64,000 nt of DNA from positions 495,001-559,000 of the forward strand of contig NZ_AP024619.1 of the NCBI RefSeq assembly GCF_019668485.1. Direction: 5' to 3'. The translations under genes were made by a program, and so were the position numbers. Within the stretch, counting starts at the first letter, position 1, and each line of letters starts with the position of its first letter. This DNA is from Gelria sp. Kuro-4 (GTDB lineage Bacteria; Bacillota; DTU030; DUMP01). The notes beneath the pieces were generated by a model that made no database searches, was not told where the DNA came from, and was given only the letters and a program-made list of their open reading frames with translations. Of the stretch, positions 55,203 through 63,249 are shown one piece after another.

Positions 55203-55296
55203 TAAGGGGAGTAGCTTGGGAAACCCCGGGCAGGTCAACAACACCGGACGCGCGTCCTGGCCTGTCCTCTGGCACCCGGCAGAAAGCGAGACCTTA
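55203..55296 (+). promoter_or_regulatory. manganese (yybP-ykoY) riboswitch
   Basis: The hallmark pieces are in order: GGGGAGTAGC (55206-55215), GTCAACA (55234-55240), and AGCGAGACC (55285-55293). The 3' part of the aptamer is the same sequence as the 5' arm of the terminator, so Mn2+ binding should prevent termination and switch expression on. The gene downstream is a P-type cation ATPase, as for the Lactococcus yoaB example. Confidence 0.92.
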
Positions 55297-55330
55297 AACG
55301 CATGTTTAAGGTCTCGCTTCTTTACGTTTT
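55286..55330 (+). terminator. terminator of the manganese riboswitch
   Basis: A 14-bp perfect stem GCGAGACCTTAAAC/GTTTAAGGTCTCGC with a 4-nt loop, followed by TTCTTTACGTTTT. Its 5' arm overlaps the aptamer 3' end. Confidence 0.9.
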
Positions 55331-55348
55331 GCGCCACGCTGCGACGCC

Positions 55349-55410
55349 GATGTGCAACGGAAAAAGCTCAACCCATCGTCCGCGATCCGGGTCGGCTCGC
55401 GCCCAACGCG
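55349..55410. repeat. repeat element copy B before the P-type ATPase gene
   Basis: Related to copy A at 49,963-50,024. The shared core reads CGCGATCnGGGTCGG, then TCGCGCCC. The inner CGCGA/TCGCG stem is kept (55381-55385 with 55397-55401); the outer stem is largely lost. It lies between the riboswitch terminator and the ATPase start. Confidence 0.55.
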
Positions 55411-55520
55411 TCAAGGAAAGCTCGTACAATCGCTTCGCAAAGCGGGCGCTGGAGTGGCGGACCTGTTCACGCGCAGATCTGGCTTCCTTTTTACCGTAGA
55501 CTGCAGAAGGAGGAAGTTAA

Positions 55521-58268
55521 GTGCAAGCCTGGCATTCACTGTCGGTGGCCGCCGCCGGCCGGGAACTGGGGACGGACACCGAGTGCGGCCTTACCCCGCA
55601 GGAAGCCGCCGCCCGCTTGGAGCGCTACGGGCCCAATGAACTGGGCGGCAAGGAAGGAGAGCCCCTGTGGCGCAAGCTCCTGGCGCAGTTTCAGGATTAT
55701 CTCGTCATCATCCTCTTGGCCGCCGGGGCCGTATCCTTCGCCGTGGGGGAACGCACCGATGCTGCTCTTATCCTGCTCATCGTGGTCCTCAACGCCGTCC
55801 TGGGCGTCATCCAGGAAGGCCGGGCGGAGCGCGCCCTGCAGGCCCTAAAACAGCTCGCCGCCCCCCAGGCCCGGGTGCTGCGGGGCGGGCGCGTGTTCGA
55901 AGTGCCGGCGGCGACCATCGTACCGGGCGATGTGGTGCTCCTGGAGGCCGGCAGCGTGGTGCCGTGCGACCTGCGCCTCACCCGGACGGCCAGCCTGAAA
56001 ATCGAAGAGGCGGCGCTCACCGGAGAGTCGGTGCCGGTGGAAAAGGATGCCGGCGCGGTGCTGGCTGCCGGAGCGCCCCTGGCAGAGCGCTGTAACCTGG
56101 CTTACATGGGCACCACGGTGGTGTACGGGCGCGGTGAGGGCGTGGCCTGCGCCACCGGCATGGCCACGGAGATGGGCCGCATCGCCGGCCTTTTGGCAGC
56201 GGCGCCGGAGGAGCTCACCCCGCTCCAGCAAAAGCTCAATGCCCTGGGTAAATCCCTGGGCACCATCACCCTGGTCATCTGCGGCGTGGTTTTTCTCACG
56301 GGCTTCCTGCGCGGCGCGCACACCGGCGCGCGCCTCCTGGAAATGTTTCTGGTGGCTGTGAGCTTGGCGGTGGCGGCCATTCCCGAGGGCCTGCCGGCGG
56401 TGGTGACCATCGTCCTGGCCCTGGGCATGCAGCGCATGGTGGAGCGCAATGCCATTGTGAAACGCCTGCATGCGGTGGAGACGCTGGGTTCGACCACTGT
56501 TATTTGTACGGATAAAACGGGTACCCTCACCCAGAACAAAATGGCGGCGGTGGAGCTTTGGTGCGGTGCTGCCGCCTACAGCGTGTCCGGCGCAGCCTAC
56601 GGGCGGGAAGGCGCCATCTGCCGCGCCGGGGAAAAGGTGGAACCGGCCGGTGATCCCGACCTGGCCCGGGCGCTCCTCATCGCCGCCCTCTGCAACGATG
56701 CGCGGGTGGAGCAAGAAGCGGACGGCGGCGTCCACCTCGCCGGTGACCCCACCGAGGGGGCGCTCCTGGGCCTGGCGGCCAAGGGCGGCCTTTTTCCTGC
56801 GGACCTGGCCGGCACCTACCCGCGCGTGGCTGAGGTGCCCTTTGATTCGCGGCGGAAACTGATGAGCACCATCCACCCGGCTCCCGCGGGCGGTTACCTG
56901 GTACTCACCAAAGGCGCTCCCGACGTGGTGCTGGGGCGCGCAACGCGCCTTTTGGTAAACGGGCGGGAAGAGGAGCTCACACCGGCCCGCCGCCGGGAGA
57001 TTCTGGCCGCGAACGCAGCTCTGGCCGGACAAGCCCTGCGCGTTCTGGCCCTGGCTTACCGGCACCTGCCTCAACTCCCGGCGGAGGCCGACCTGAGCGC
57101 GGTAGAAGAAGAGCTCACCTTCGTGGCCCTGGCGGGTCTGAAAGACCCGCTGCGCGCCGAGGCACAGGCGGCCGTACAGCGCTGCCGCAGCGCCGGCATC
57201 CGCACGGTAATGATCACGGGCGATCACCCCGACACGGCCGCTGCCATCGGCCGGGAGCTGGGGCTGGTGGAAGCCGGGGGGGTTCTCTCCGGCGTTGAGC
57301 TCGATAAGCTCAGCCCGACCGCACTGGGGGAGCGGGTGCGCACGGTGAACGTTTACGCCCGCGTGGCACCGGAACACAAGAGCGCGATCGTCAAGGCCCT
57401 GAAGGAACAAGGCGAGGTCGTTGCCGTGACCGGCGACGGTGTCAACGATGCCCCGGCCCTCAAGACGGCCGACATCGGCGTGGCCATGGGCATCACCGGG
57501 ACAGACGTGGCCAAGGGCGCGGCCGACATGATCCTGACCGACGACAACTTCGCCAGCATTGTGGCGGCGGTGGAGGAAGGCCGCGTCATCTACAGCAACA
57601 TCCGCAAGTTCGTCTACTTCCTCCTCTCCTGCAATGTAGGCGAGGTACTCATCGTCTTTCTGGCGGAGCTCTTCGGGCTGCCGCTGCCGCTCTTACCGGT
57701 GCAGCTCCTCTGGCTGAACCTGCTGACCGATGCCTTCCCGGCGCTCGCCCTGGGGGTGGAAAAGGCAGAGCCGGGTATTATGGACCGGCCGCCCCGTTCG
57801 CCGCGGGAGCCTATTTTAGACCGGCCCATGACGCTGGGGATCATCGTCCAGAGTGCGGCGCTCACGGCGGCCGCCTTGGGCGTGTTCACCGTGGCCCTGG
57901 GGCGCTACGATGTTACCGGCGCCCGTGCCCTGGCCTTTACCACCTTGGTGCTGGCGGAGCTGCTGCGCGCCTACACCTCGCGCTCCGAGCGCATTCCGGT
58001 GCTGCGCCTGGGGCTTTTCAGCAACCCGAGCCTTTTCCTCGGCACCGGCTTCTCCCTGCTGCTTTTCCTCAGCACCATTTACGTCCCGGCCCTGCAGCCC
58101 GTTTTCCGTACTATTCCTCTCTCCTGGAACGAGTGGCGGCTTATCCTGCCGGCTGCCTTCCTGCCGGCTGCTGCGGCCGAGGCCTGGAAGCAGCTGCGGC
58201 CGCTGCTTACGGGCAACGGGGACAAAAGAAAGGCGGTCGCCCCAGCAGGCGACCACCGTGCCTCCTAG
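55521..58268 (+). CDS. P2A-type cation-transporting ATPase (Mn2+/Ca2+ type)
   Basis: A 915-residue P-type ATPase. The phosphorylation motif is [13 protein letters not shown]. The membrane-4 site is [18 protein letters not shown], with PEGL as in Ca2+/Mn2+ pumps. TGES is present as [10 protein letters not shown], and the hinge is [20 protein letters not shown]. It should export or transport divalent cations; the Mn riboswitch upstream points to Mn2+ efflux. The GTG start has AGAAGGAGG upstream. Its 3' end meets convergent yyaC with a 4-nt overlap. Confidence 0.92.
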   Translation: MQAWHSLSVAAAGRELGTDTECGLTPQEAAARLERYGPNELGGKEGEPLWRKLLAQFQDYLVIILLAAGAVSFAVGERTDAALILLIVVLNAVLGVIQEGRAERALQALKQLAAPQARVLRGGRVFEVPAATIVPGDVVLLEAGSVVPCDLRLTRTASLKIEEAALTGESVPVEKDAGAVLAAGAPLAERCNLAYMGTTVVYGRGEGVACATGMATEMGRIAGLLAAAPEELTPLQQKLNALGKSLGTITLVICGVVFLTGFLRGAHTGARLLEMFLVAVSLAVAAIPEGLPAVVTIVLALGMQRMVERNAIVKRLHAVETLGSTTVICTDKTGTLTQNKMAAVELWCGAAAYSVSGAAYGREGAICRAGEKVEPAGDPDLARALLIAALCNDARVEQEADGGVHLAGDPTEGALLGLAAKGGLFPADLAGTYPRVAEVPFDSRRKLMSTIHPAPAGGYLVLTKGAPDVVLGRATRLLVNGREEELTPARRREILAANAALAGQALRVLALAYRHLPQLPAEADLSAVEEELTFVALAGLKDPLRAEAQAAVQRCRSAGIRTVMITGDHPDTAAAIGRELGLVEAGGVLSGVELDKLSPTALGERVRTVNVYARVAPEHKSAIVKALKEQGEVVAVTGDGVNDAPALKTADIGVAMGITGTDVAKGAADMILTDDNFASIVAAVEEGRVIYSNIRKFVYFLLSCNVGEVLIVFLAELFGLPLPLLPVQLLWLNLLTDAFPALALGVEKAEPGIMDRPPRSPREPILDRPMTLGIIVQSAALTAAALGVFTVALGRYDVTGARALAFTTLVLAELLRAYTSRSERIPVLRLGLFSNPSLFLGTGFSLLLFLSTIYVPALQPVFRTIPLSWNEWRLILPAAFLPAAAAEAWKQLRPLLTGNGDKRKAVAPAGDHRAS

Positions 58269-58891
58269 GTTTTGCAGAGCTCTTCCTCGCCGGCCGCGGC
58301 CTGGCGCGCCCCCACGGCCCGGCAGGCGATGGCGATGCTGGAAGCGATAACCTGGGCCATGCGATAAACCAGGTGCAGGCGGGTGTTCTGCAGCACCATG
58401 TACTCCATGAACCCGCCCACGTTGACGATGCCGGTGATGTGGAGGTCGCCCACCGCCGGCAGGTTTTTATTTACCCCCGCCCCGGGGCGGAGTGCACCGC
58501 GGGCGAGCGTAATGGAACCGACGCTCTCCAGGCGCCCCAGGCACGCGTCCACGGCGACAACCACCGGAGCCTGTGGGCACTCCCTCAGCCGCATCAAGGC
58601 CTCCTCGAGGTTGGTGGCGTGCACCGGCTCAGCCAGGGTGCCCAGCACCGTAAGATCCGGGCAGCCTAGTTCCACCAGGCGGCTGCCGGTGAGCGGCCCC
58701 AGGGCGTCGCCGGTGGAGCGGTCAGTGCCGACGCAGAGGGCAGCCAGCGGGCGGCGGCCGCCGGCGAGGAGACGCAGCTGCCGTCCCAGCGCAACCGCCA
58801 GCTTATGTACGGCCAGGGCGTCGTCCACCGTCACCCGGAACTCCGGTTCGGCAAAGAAGCGTTCTCCTCTGCCGCTGAACAGGCCGGCCAC
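58265..58891 (-). CDS. yyaC: spore protease YyaC
   Basis: A 208-residue YyaC/DUF1256 family protein: LAALCVGTDRSTGDALGPLT near residue 50, VVVAVDACLGRLESVGSITL, and NVGGFMEYMVLQNTRL. In Bacillus it is a sporulation gene next to parB; here it is about 15 kb away from parB. This supports a spore-forming host. The GTG start has AGGAGGG upstream. It follows a small zinc-ribbon gene with a 3-nt gap. Confidence 0.9.
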   Translation of the reverse strand: MAGLFSGRGERFFAEPEFRVTVDDALAVHKLAVALGRQLRLLAGGRRPLAALCVGTDRSTGDALGPLTGSRLVELGCPDLTVLGTLAEPVHATNLEEALMRLRECPQAPVVVAVDACLGRLESVGSITLARGALRPGAGVNKNLPAVGDLHITGIVNVGGFMEYMVLQNTRLHLVYRMAQVIASSIAIACRAVGARQAAAGEEELCKT

Positions 58892-58894
58892 GGC

Positions 58895-59035
58895 TCAGCC
58901 CTCCTGCGCCTGCTTCTCCCGGGCCGCCAGTTTGCGGTAACAGGCGTAGCAGAGGGCCCCTTCGTCGCCAGGCAGGTCGAGGTCGAGGATCTTGTTGCCG
59001 CAGAGCGGGCAGCTTTTCTCCTTCAGCCCTAGCAC
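58895..59035 (-). CDS. small zinc-ribbon protein upstream of yyaC
   Basis: A 46-residue protein with two CxxC pairs (KSCPLCGNKIL and LCYACYRKLAA), a likely zinc ribbon. The GTG at 59035 has GGGGGG about 7 nt upstream. Function unknown; it is arranged as an operon with yyaC. Confidence 0.65.
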   Translation of the reverse strand: MLGLKEKSCPLCGNKILDLDLPGDEGALCYACYRKLAAREKQAQEG

Positions 59036-59164
59036 CTTCTCGCCCCCCTTGTCTAACCTTCCCAGTTCTGTCAAAGGGAGTATATGAAGAAGGACAAGAA
59101 ATTATGCAGGGCGTTGGGCGTTTCTCGTTTTTCTAACAAACCCCTGGCCAAGGGCGCCGTCCTA

Positions 59165-59173
59165 TGGTATAAT
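59165..59173 (+). promoter_or_regulatory. extended -10 promoter of the glycine reductase operon
   Basis: TGGTATAAT (TGn plus TATAAT) about 50 nt before the glycine riboswitch. There is no good -35, which is acceptable for an extended -10. Confidence 0.6.
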
Positions 59174-59222
59174 GAAACCGGTGGCAAAGCTTGGACAATA
59201 AGGAATACTTATACCGGATGAA

Positions 59223-59411
59223 CTGCGGGGGAGAGTCCGCAAGGCGCCGAAGGAGCAAGGCCGGTAGCGCTACTTACCCGGCTGAACCTCTCAGGTACAA
59301 GTACCTCGCAGGGAAGGTTCCCTGGAGAGACCCATAAGCAGCAGGATGCCACGGGCTCGGGCGCCGAAGGGGTAACCTCGGGCGAGGAAATCTCTCAGGC
59401 CAAAGGACAGG
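59223..59411 (+). promoter_or_regulatory. tandem glycine riboswitch
   Basis: Two consecutive glycine aptamers. The first: GGGGGAGAGTCCGC, GCGCCGAAGGAGCAAG, then AACCTCTCAGGTACAAGTAC. The second: CTGGAGAGACCC, GGGCGCCGAAGGGGTAACC, then AATCTCTCAGGCCAAAGGAC. The end of the second aptamer overlaps the 5' arm of the terminator at 59406, so glycine binding should prevent termination (an ON switch), matching glycine reductase induction. Confidence 0.96.
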
Positions 59412-59457
59412 GAGTAAGTAGCGGGGGTAGCCTCGCGACTTGCTTCCTGTCTTTTTT
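59406..59457 (+). terminator. terminator of the glycine riboswitch
   Basis: GACAGGGAGTAAGT pairs with ACTTGCTTCCTGTC (two wobble positions) across an 18-nt loop and is followed by TTTTTT. Confidence 0.9.
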
Positions 59458-59517
59458 GGTAGCCAGGGACCGAACCCGGGCGAAGGGTGCGGGCGCGCGA
59501 AAGGGAGTGACCCCGGC

Positions 59518-59901
59518 GTGGAGTTTCTCGCTGTTACCAATAACCCCGCTGTTAAAGAAAAATACCCCCACCTAAACCTTGTGCGGGTGGAGGGAGGTGT
59601 AGAGGAGGTGTTTCGCCGCGCGCGCGACTTGGTCCACCAGGGTTACCGCCTGCTCACGCATCCTCTCGCCAGCAGCCTGAAACCGGGGCGCATACCCTTT
59701 AAAACGGTGGTGCTCACCGCTGCACCGGAGCAGGCGGTGGACCTCGAGTCGCTGGAGCTTATGGCGGCGGCCGCGGAGGCCCTGGCCAAAACCAGGCCCG
59801 CCTGGGCCCTTACCATCCCAGACCAGGTGGCGGCCGACTATGCGCTGGTGGACCTGTCCATCTTTGAGAGCGCGCTCGAGAGCCTAAGAGACGCGCCCTG
59901 A
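59518..59901 (+). CDS. grdX: GrdX family protein
   Basis: A 127-residue GrdX protein (MEFLAVTNNPAVKEKYPHLN start; GYRLLTHPLASSLKPGRIPF in the middle). GrdX is regularly the first gene of glycine reductase operons; its exact role is unknown. The GTG at 59518 with AAAGGGAGTGA upstream fits the homologous start. It is directly controlled by the tandem glycine riboswitch. Confidence 0.9.
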   Translation: MEFLAVTNNPAVKEKYPHLNLVRVEGGVEEVFRRARDLVHQGYRLLTHPLASSLKPGRIPFKTVVLTAAPEQAVDLESLELMAAAAEALAKTRPAWALTIPDQVAADYALVDLSIFESALESLRDAP

Positions 59902-60032
59902 CGGCCTGTAGGGGCCGCCGGCGGTATAAAACGGTGGACGAAGGGTAAACCTGATCCCGATTGAGACAGGAAGCCGCGGCACTCGTTACCGGACTGATTA
60001 AGCCGACGCCGAAAGAGCAAGGAGGGAAGTTT

Positions 60033-60953
60033 GTGAGTACATACGACGTACTCATCATCGGGGGCGGTCCGGCGGGCCTGACGGCCGGCCTCTACGCCGG
60101 TCGCGCCAAACTGAGGACCCTGCTCCTCGAGCAGATGCTGGCGGGCGGGCAGGCCGCCACCACCGACCTCATCGAGAACTACCCCGGGGCGCCGGAAGGG
60201 GCCACCGGCCCCGAACTCACCGAGCGCATGGAGGAACAGGCGAAAAAGTTCGGGGTGGAATTCCGCATGGCCCAGGTTACCGGCGTGGACTTCAGCGGGC
60301 GCGAGAAAAAGGTGCTGACCAGCGAAGGGGAGTACACGGCCAAGGCGGTCATCATCGCCAGCGGGGCCACCCACAAGAAGCTCGGCTGCCCGGGCGAAGC
60401 AGAGTTCACCGGCCGGGGCGTTTCCTACTGCGCTACCTGTGACGGGGCCTTTTACGAGGACCTGCCGGTGGCGGTGGTGGGCGGCGGCGACTCGGCCATC
60501 ACCGAGGCGCTCTTTCTCACCAAGTTTGCCAGCCGCGTCTATGTGATCCACCGGCGCGACGCCCTGCGCGCCACCAAGGTGGTCCAGGACAAAGCCTTTG
60601 CCGAACCGAAGATCGAGTTTGTCTGGAACAGCGTGGTGGCCGAGGTTAAAGGGAGCGATATGGTGGAGGCCGTGCGGGTAAAGAACGTCAAGACTGGCGC
60701 GCTCCAGGACCTTCCCGTAAAGGGCGTCTTCATCTACGTCGGGCTGGTGCCCAACACCGACTTTCTCAAAGGCCAGGTGCGCCTCGATGAGCGCGGTTAC
60801 ATCCCCGTGACGGCCAATATGGAAACGAATGTGCCCGGGGTGTTCGCCGCCGGCGACGTCACGGTGAAGCTCCTGCGCCAGGCGGTCACCGCGGTGGGCG
60901 ACGGCGCCACCGCCGCCGTCGCCGCCGAGCGCTACATCGAGGAAAACTTCTGA
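60033..60953 (+). CDS. trxB: thioredoxin reductase
   Basis: A 306-residue low-Mr thioredoxin reductase. FAD motif YDVLIIGGGPAGLTAGLYAG, redox pair in SYCATCDGAFYE, NADPH-type motif VAVVGGGDSAITEALFL, and NVPGVFAAGDVTVKLLRQ near the C terminus. The GTG start has AAGGAGG 7 nt upstream. In this operon it reduces the thioredoxin that drives glycine reductase. Confidence 0.96.
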   Translation: MSTYDVLIIGGGPAGLTAGLYAGRAKLRTLLLEQMLAGGQAATTDLIENYPGAPEGATGPELTERMEEQAKKFGVEFRMAQVTGVDFSGREKKVLTSEGEYTAKAVIIASGATHKKLGCPGEAEFTGRGVSYCATCDGAFYEDLPVAVVGGGDSAITEALFLTKFASRVYVIHRRDALRATKVVQDKAFAEPKIEFVWNSVVAEVKGSDMVEAVRVKNVKTGALQDLPVKGVFIYVGLVPNTDFLKGQVRLDERGYIPVTANMETNVPGVFAAGDVTVKLLRQAVTAVGDGATAAVAAERYIEENF

Positions 60954-60965
60954 GGAGGGCTGGTT

Positions 60966-61298
60966 GTGTCCGATTTCGTTACTGAACTTACCCGGGAGAC
61001 GTACGAGGAGGAAGTGAAAGGCGCCGAACTGCCGGTGCTGGTGGATTTCTGGGGGCCGCGCTGCGCGCCCTGCCTGGCGCTCCTTCCCGAGGTGGAGAAA
61101 CTGGCGCAGGAGTACAGCGGCCGCGTTAAGTTCTGCAAGGTGAACTGCAACCAGAACCGGCGCCTGGTGGTGGAACTTAAGGTGATGGCCCTGCCGACAT
61201 TCCTCTTCTACAAAGGGGGTGAGGTGGTAGCCCAACTGTCAGGTCCCGAGGCCACCAAGGAAAACATCAAGGCCAAGCTCGATGAGCTGGCCGGGTAA
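60966..61298 (+). CDS. trxA: thioredoxin
   Basis: A 110-residue thioredoxin. The active site reads FWGPRCAPC: CAPC replaces the usual CGPC, and the residue before the first Cys is Arg instead of Trp. The cis-proline region MALPTFLFYKGG is normal. It should be dedicated to glycine reductase, where grd-linked thioredoxins often have unusual active sites. Start GTG at 60966, 12 nt after trxB. Confidence 0.92.
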   Translation: MSDFVTELTRETYEEEVKGAELPVLVDFWGPRCAPCLALLPEVEKLAQEYSGRVKFCKVNCNQNRRLVVELKVMALPTFLFYKGGEVVAQLSGPEATKENIKAKLDELAG

Positions 61299-61341
61299 GG
61301 CCCGGGGCGGTCACCGAAAACGGAGAGGAGGGTTGCACAAC

Positions 61342-62628
61342 ATGCGTTTGGAGCTAGGTAAGATCACCATCCGCAACGTGGCGTTCGGTCCAGAGACCAA
61401 GGTGGAAGGCGGCACCTTGTATGTTAACAAGGACGAGCTTACCGCCCTGGTCCTAGAGGACAAAACCCTGAAGTCCTGTACGGTGGATCTGGCGCGTCCG
61501 GGCGAAGAGGTGCGCATCATCCCCGTTAAGGACGTTATCGAGCCGCGCTGCAAAGTGAGCGGGCCGGGCGGCATCTTTCCCGGGTTCGTCGGCAAGGTGG
61601 AGACGGTCGGGAGCGGGCGCACCCACGTCCTCAAGGGCGCCGCGGTGGTGACCACCGGGAAGATCGTGGGCTTCCAGGAGGGCATCATCGATATGACCGG
61701 TCCCGGCGCCCGGTACACCCCGTTCTCCCAGACGTATAATGTGGTCCTGAGCATCCAGCCGATCGACGGCCTGCCTCAGCACGATCACGAGCGCGCCGTG
61801 CGGCTGGCCGGGCTCAAGGCGGCCGCCTACCTGGGCGAGGCCGGCAAGAACCTGGAGCCCGAGACGGTGGAGGTGTACGAGCTGGGCTCCTACCTGGAGA
61901 CGGCGGCGCAGTACCCGAGCCTCCCCAAGGTGCTTTACGTCTATATGCTGCAGTCCCAGGGGCTGCTGCACGACACGTGGGTCTACGGCGTGGACGCCAA
62001 GCGTACCCTGCCCAGCCTTATCCATCCCAACGAGACCATGGACGGGGCCATTGTCAGCGGCAACTGCGTTTCCGCCTGCGACAAGAACACCACCTACCAC
62101 CACCTCAACAACCCGGTTATCGCCGAACTCTACAAGCGCCACGGCAAGGACCTCTGCTTCCTGGGTTGCGTTATTACCAATGAGAACGTGACGCTGGCCG
62201 ACAAGCAGCGCTCCTCCAGCTACGCCGCCAAACTGGCGCACCTCGTCGGCGCCGATGCCGCCATCGTCACCGAAGAGGGCTTCGGCAACCCGGACGCCGA
62301 CCTCATCATGAATTGCAACAAGCTCGAGGACTACGGTATTAAGACCGTGCTCATCACCGACGAGTATGCCGGCCGCGACGGCGCTTCCCAGTCCCTGGCG
62401 GACGTGAGCGCCAAGGCTGATGCCGTGGTGAGCACCGGCAACGCCAACGAGCTCATCGACCTGCCGCCTATGAAAAAGGTTATCGGCGATGCCGCCGCCG
62501 CCAACGTCATCGCCGGCGGATTCGCCGGGGCCCTGCATGCGGACGGCAGCATCACCGCCGAACTGCAGGTGATCACCGGCGTTAACTGCGAGCTCGGCTA
62601 CAGCAACCTAAGGGCGAGGGGGTATTAA
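61342..62628 (+). CDS. grdE: glycine reductase complex component B, GrdE proprotein
   Basis: A 428-residue GrdE. The proprotein is cut within IVSGNCVSACDKNTTYHH to give a Cys-derived pyruvoyl group that binds glycine as a Schiff base in component B; that motif is intact. GPGARYTPFSQTYNVVL is another family block. The ATG at 61342 has GAGGAGG upstream. It lies 43 nt after trxA. Confidence 0.96.
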   Translation: MRLELGKITIRNVAFGPETKVEGGTLYVNKDELTALVLEDKTLKSCTVDLARPGEEVRIIPVKDVIEPRCKVSGPGGIFPGFVGKVETVGSGRTHVLKGAAVVTTGKIVGFQEGIIDMTGPGARYTPFSQTYNVVLSIQPIDGLPQHDHERAVRLAGLKAAAYLGEAGKNLEPETVEVYELGSYLETAAQYPSLPKVLYVYMLQSQGLLHDTWVYGVDAKRTLPSLIHPNETMDGAIVSGNCVSACDKNTTYHHLNNPVIAELYKRHGKDLCFLGCVITNENVTLADKQRSSSYAAKLAHLVGADAAIVTEEGFGNPDADLIMNCNKLEDYGIKTVLITDEYAGRDGASQSLADVSAKADAVVSTGNANELIDLPPMKKVIGDAAAANVIAGGFAGALHADGSITAELQVITGVNCELGYSNLRARGY

Positions 62629-62634
62629 TAGGTG

Positions 62635-62686
62635 TGGGGACAGGTCGGCAATTCGGGGTTGATGTTGAGGGCCCGACCTGTCCCCA
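62635..62686. repeat. inverted repeat between grdE and grdA
   Basis: A perfect 14-bp inverted repeat, TGGGGACAGGTCGG with its complement, around a 24-nt loop. No T-run follows, so it is not a standard terminator. It may be an RNA-processing or stability hairpin, or a small mobile-type repeat, inside the grd operon. Confidence 0.7.
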
Positions 62687-62766
62687 GGGCAACCGAGAAT
62701 GCGTTTCTCACGGTGCTGGGGTGTGCCGTGTAAGCTTAAGGGGATTTTGCGGAAGGAGGCTTAAAC

Positions 62767-63234
62767 ATGGAGCTCAAGGGCAAGAAGGTCATTGCCCTGG
62801 GTGACCGGGACGGGGTTCCCGGACCGGCCATTGAGGAGTGCCTGAAGTCGGCCGGCGCGGAACTCGCCTTCGTAACCACCGAGTGCTTCGTCTGAACGGC
62901 GGCCGGGACCATGGACCTGGAGAATCAGGCGCGGATCAAAGAGCTGGGCGAGAAGTACGGGCCCAAGGAGCTGGTGGTTATCCTGGGCTCCTCCGACCCG
63001 GACAGCGCCGAGCTCGCCGCGGAGACCGTCACCGCAGGCGATCCCACCTACGCCGGTCCACTGGCCGGAGTCCCGTTGGGACTCCCCGTGTATCACATCC
63101 TGGAGGCGGAGATCAAAGAGCAGATTGACCCCAAGGTCTACGAAGAGCAGGTCGCCATGATGGAGATGGTGCTCGACGTGGAGGCCTTAACGGCGGCCGT
63201 GAAGAAGATGCGGGAAGAACACAGCCAGCTTTAG
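62767..63234 (+). CDS. grdA: glycine reductase selenoprotein A (UGA = selenocysteine)
   Basis: A 155-residue GrdA. An in-frame TGA at 62893-62895 (codon 43) lies in the motif [15 protein letters not shown], which is the known selenocysteine position of the family, so it is not a stop or frameshift. GrdA carries the selenoether intermediate and releases acetyl-phosphate via GrdCD. The ATG start is preceded by GGAAGGAGG. Homologous sequence continues without interruption to the TAG at 63232. Confidence 0.97.
62893..62895 (+). other. selenocysteine recoding codon (UGA) in grdA
   Basis: UGA between TTCGTC and ACGGCG within the conserved CFV-U-TAAG context. A SECIS hairpin should lie in the next ~40 nt (GGCGGCCGGGACCATGG region); I could not assign its fold with confidence. 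Confidence 0.9.
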
Positions 63235-63249
63235 GGGGGAGGGAGAACT

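Noticed and set aside
62767-63234. Apparent nonsense mutation or split gene at the TGA in grdA
   Set aside because: The TGA is exactly at the conserved selenocysteine position in CFV-U-TAAG, with intact homology on both sides.
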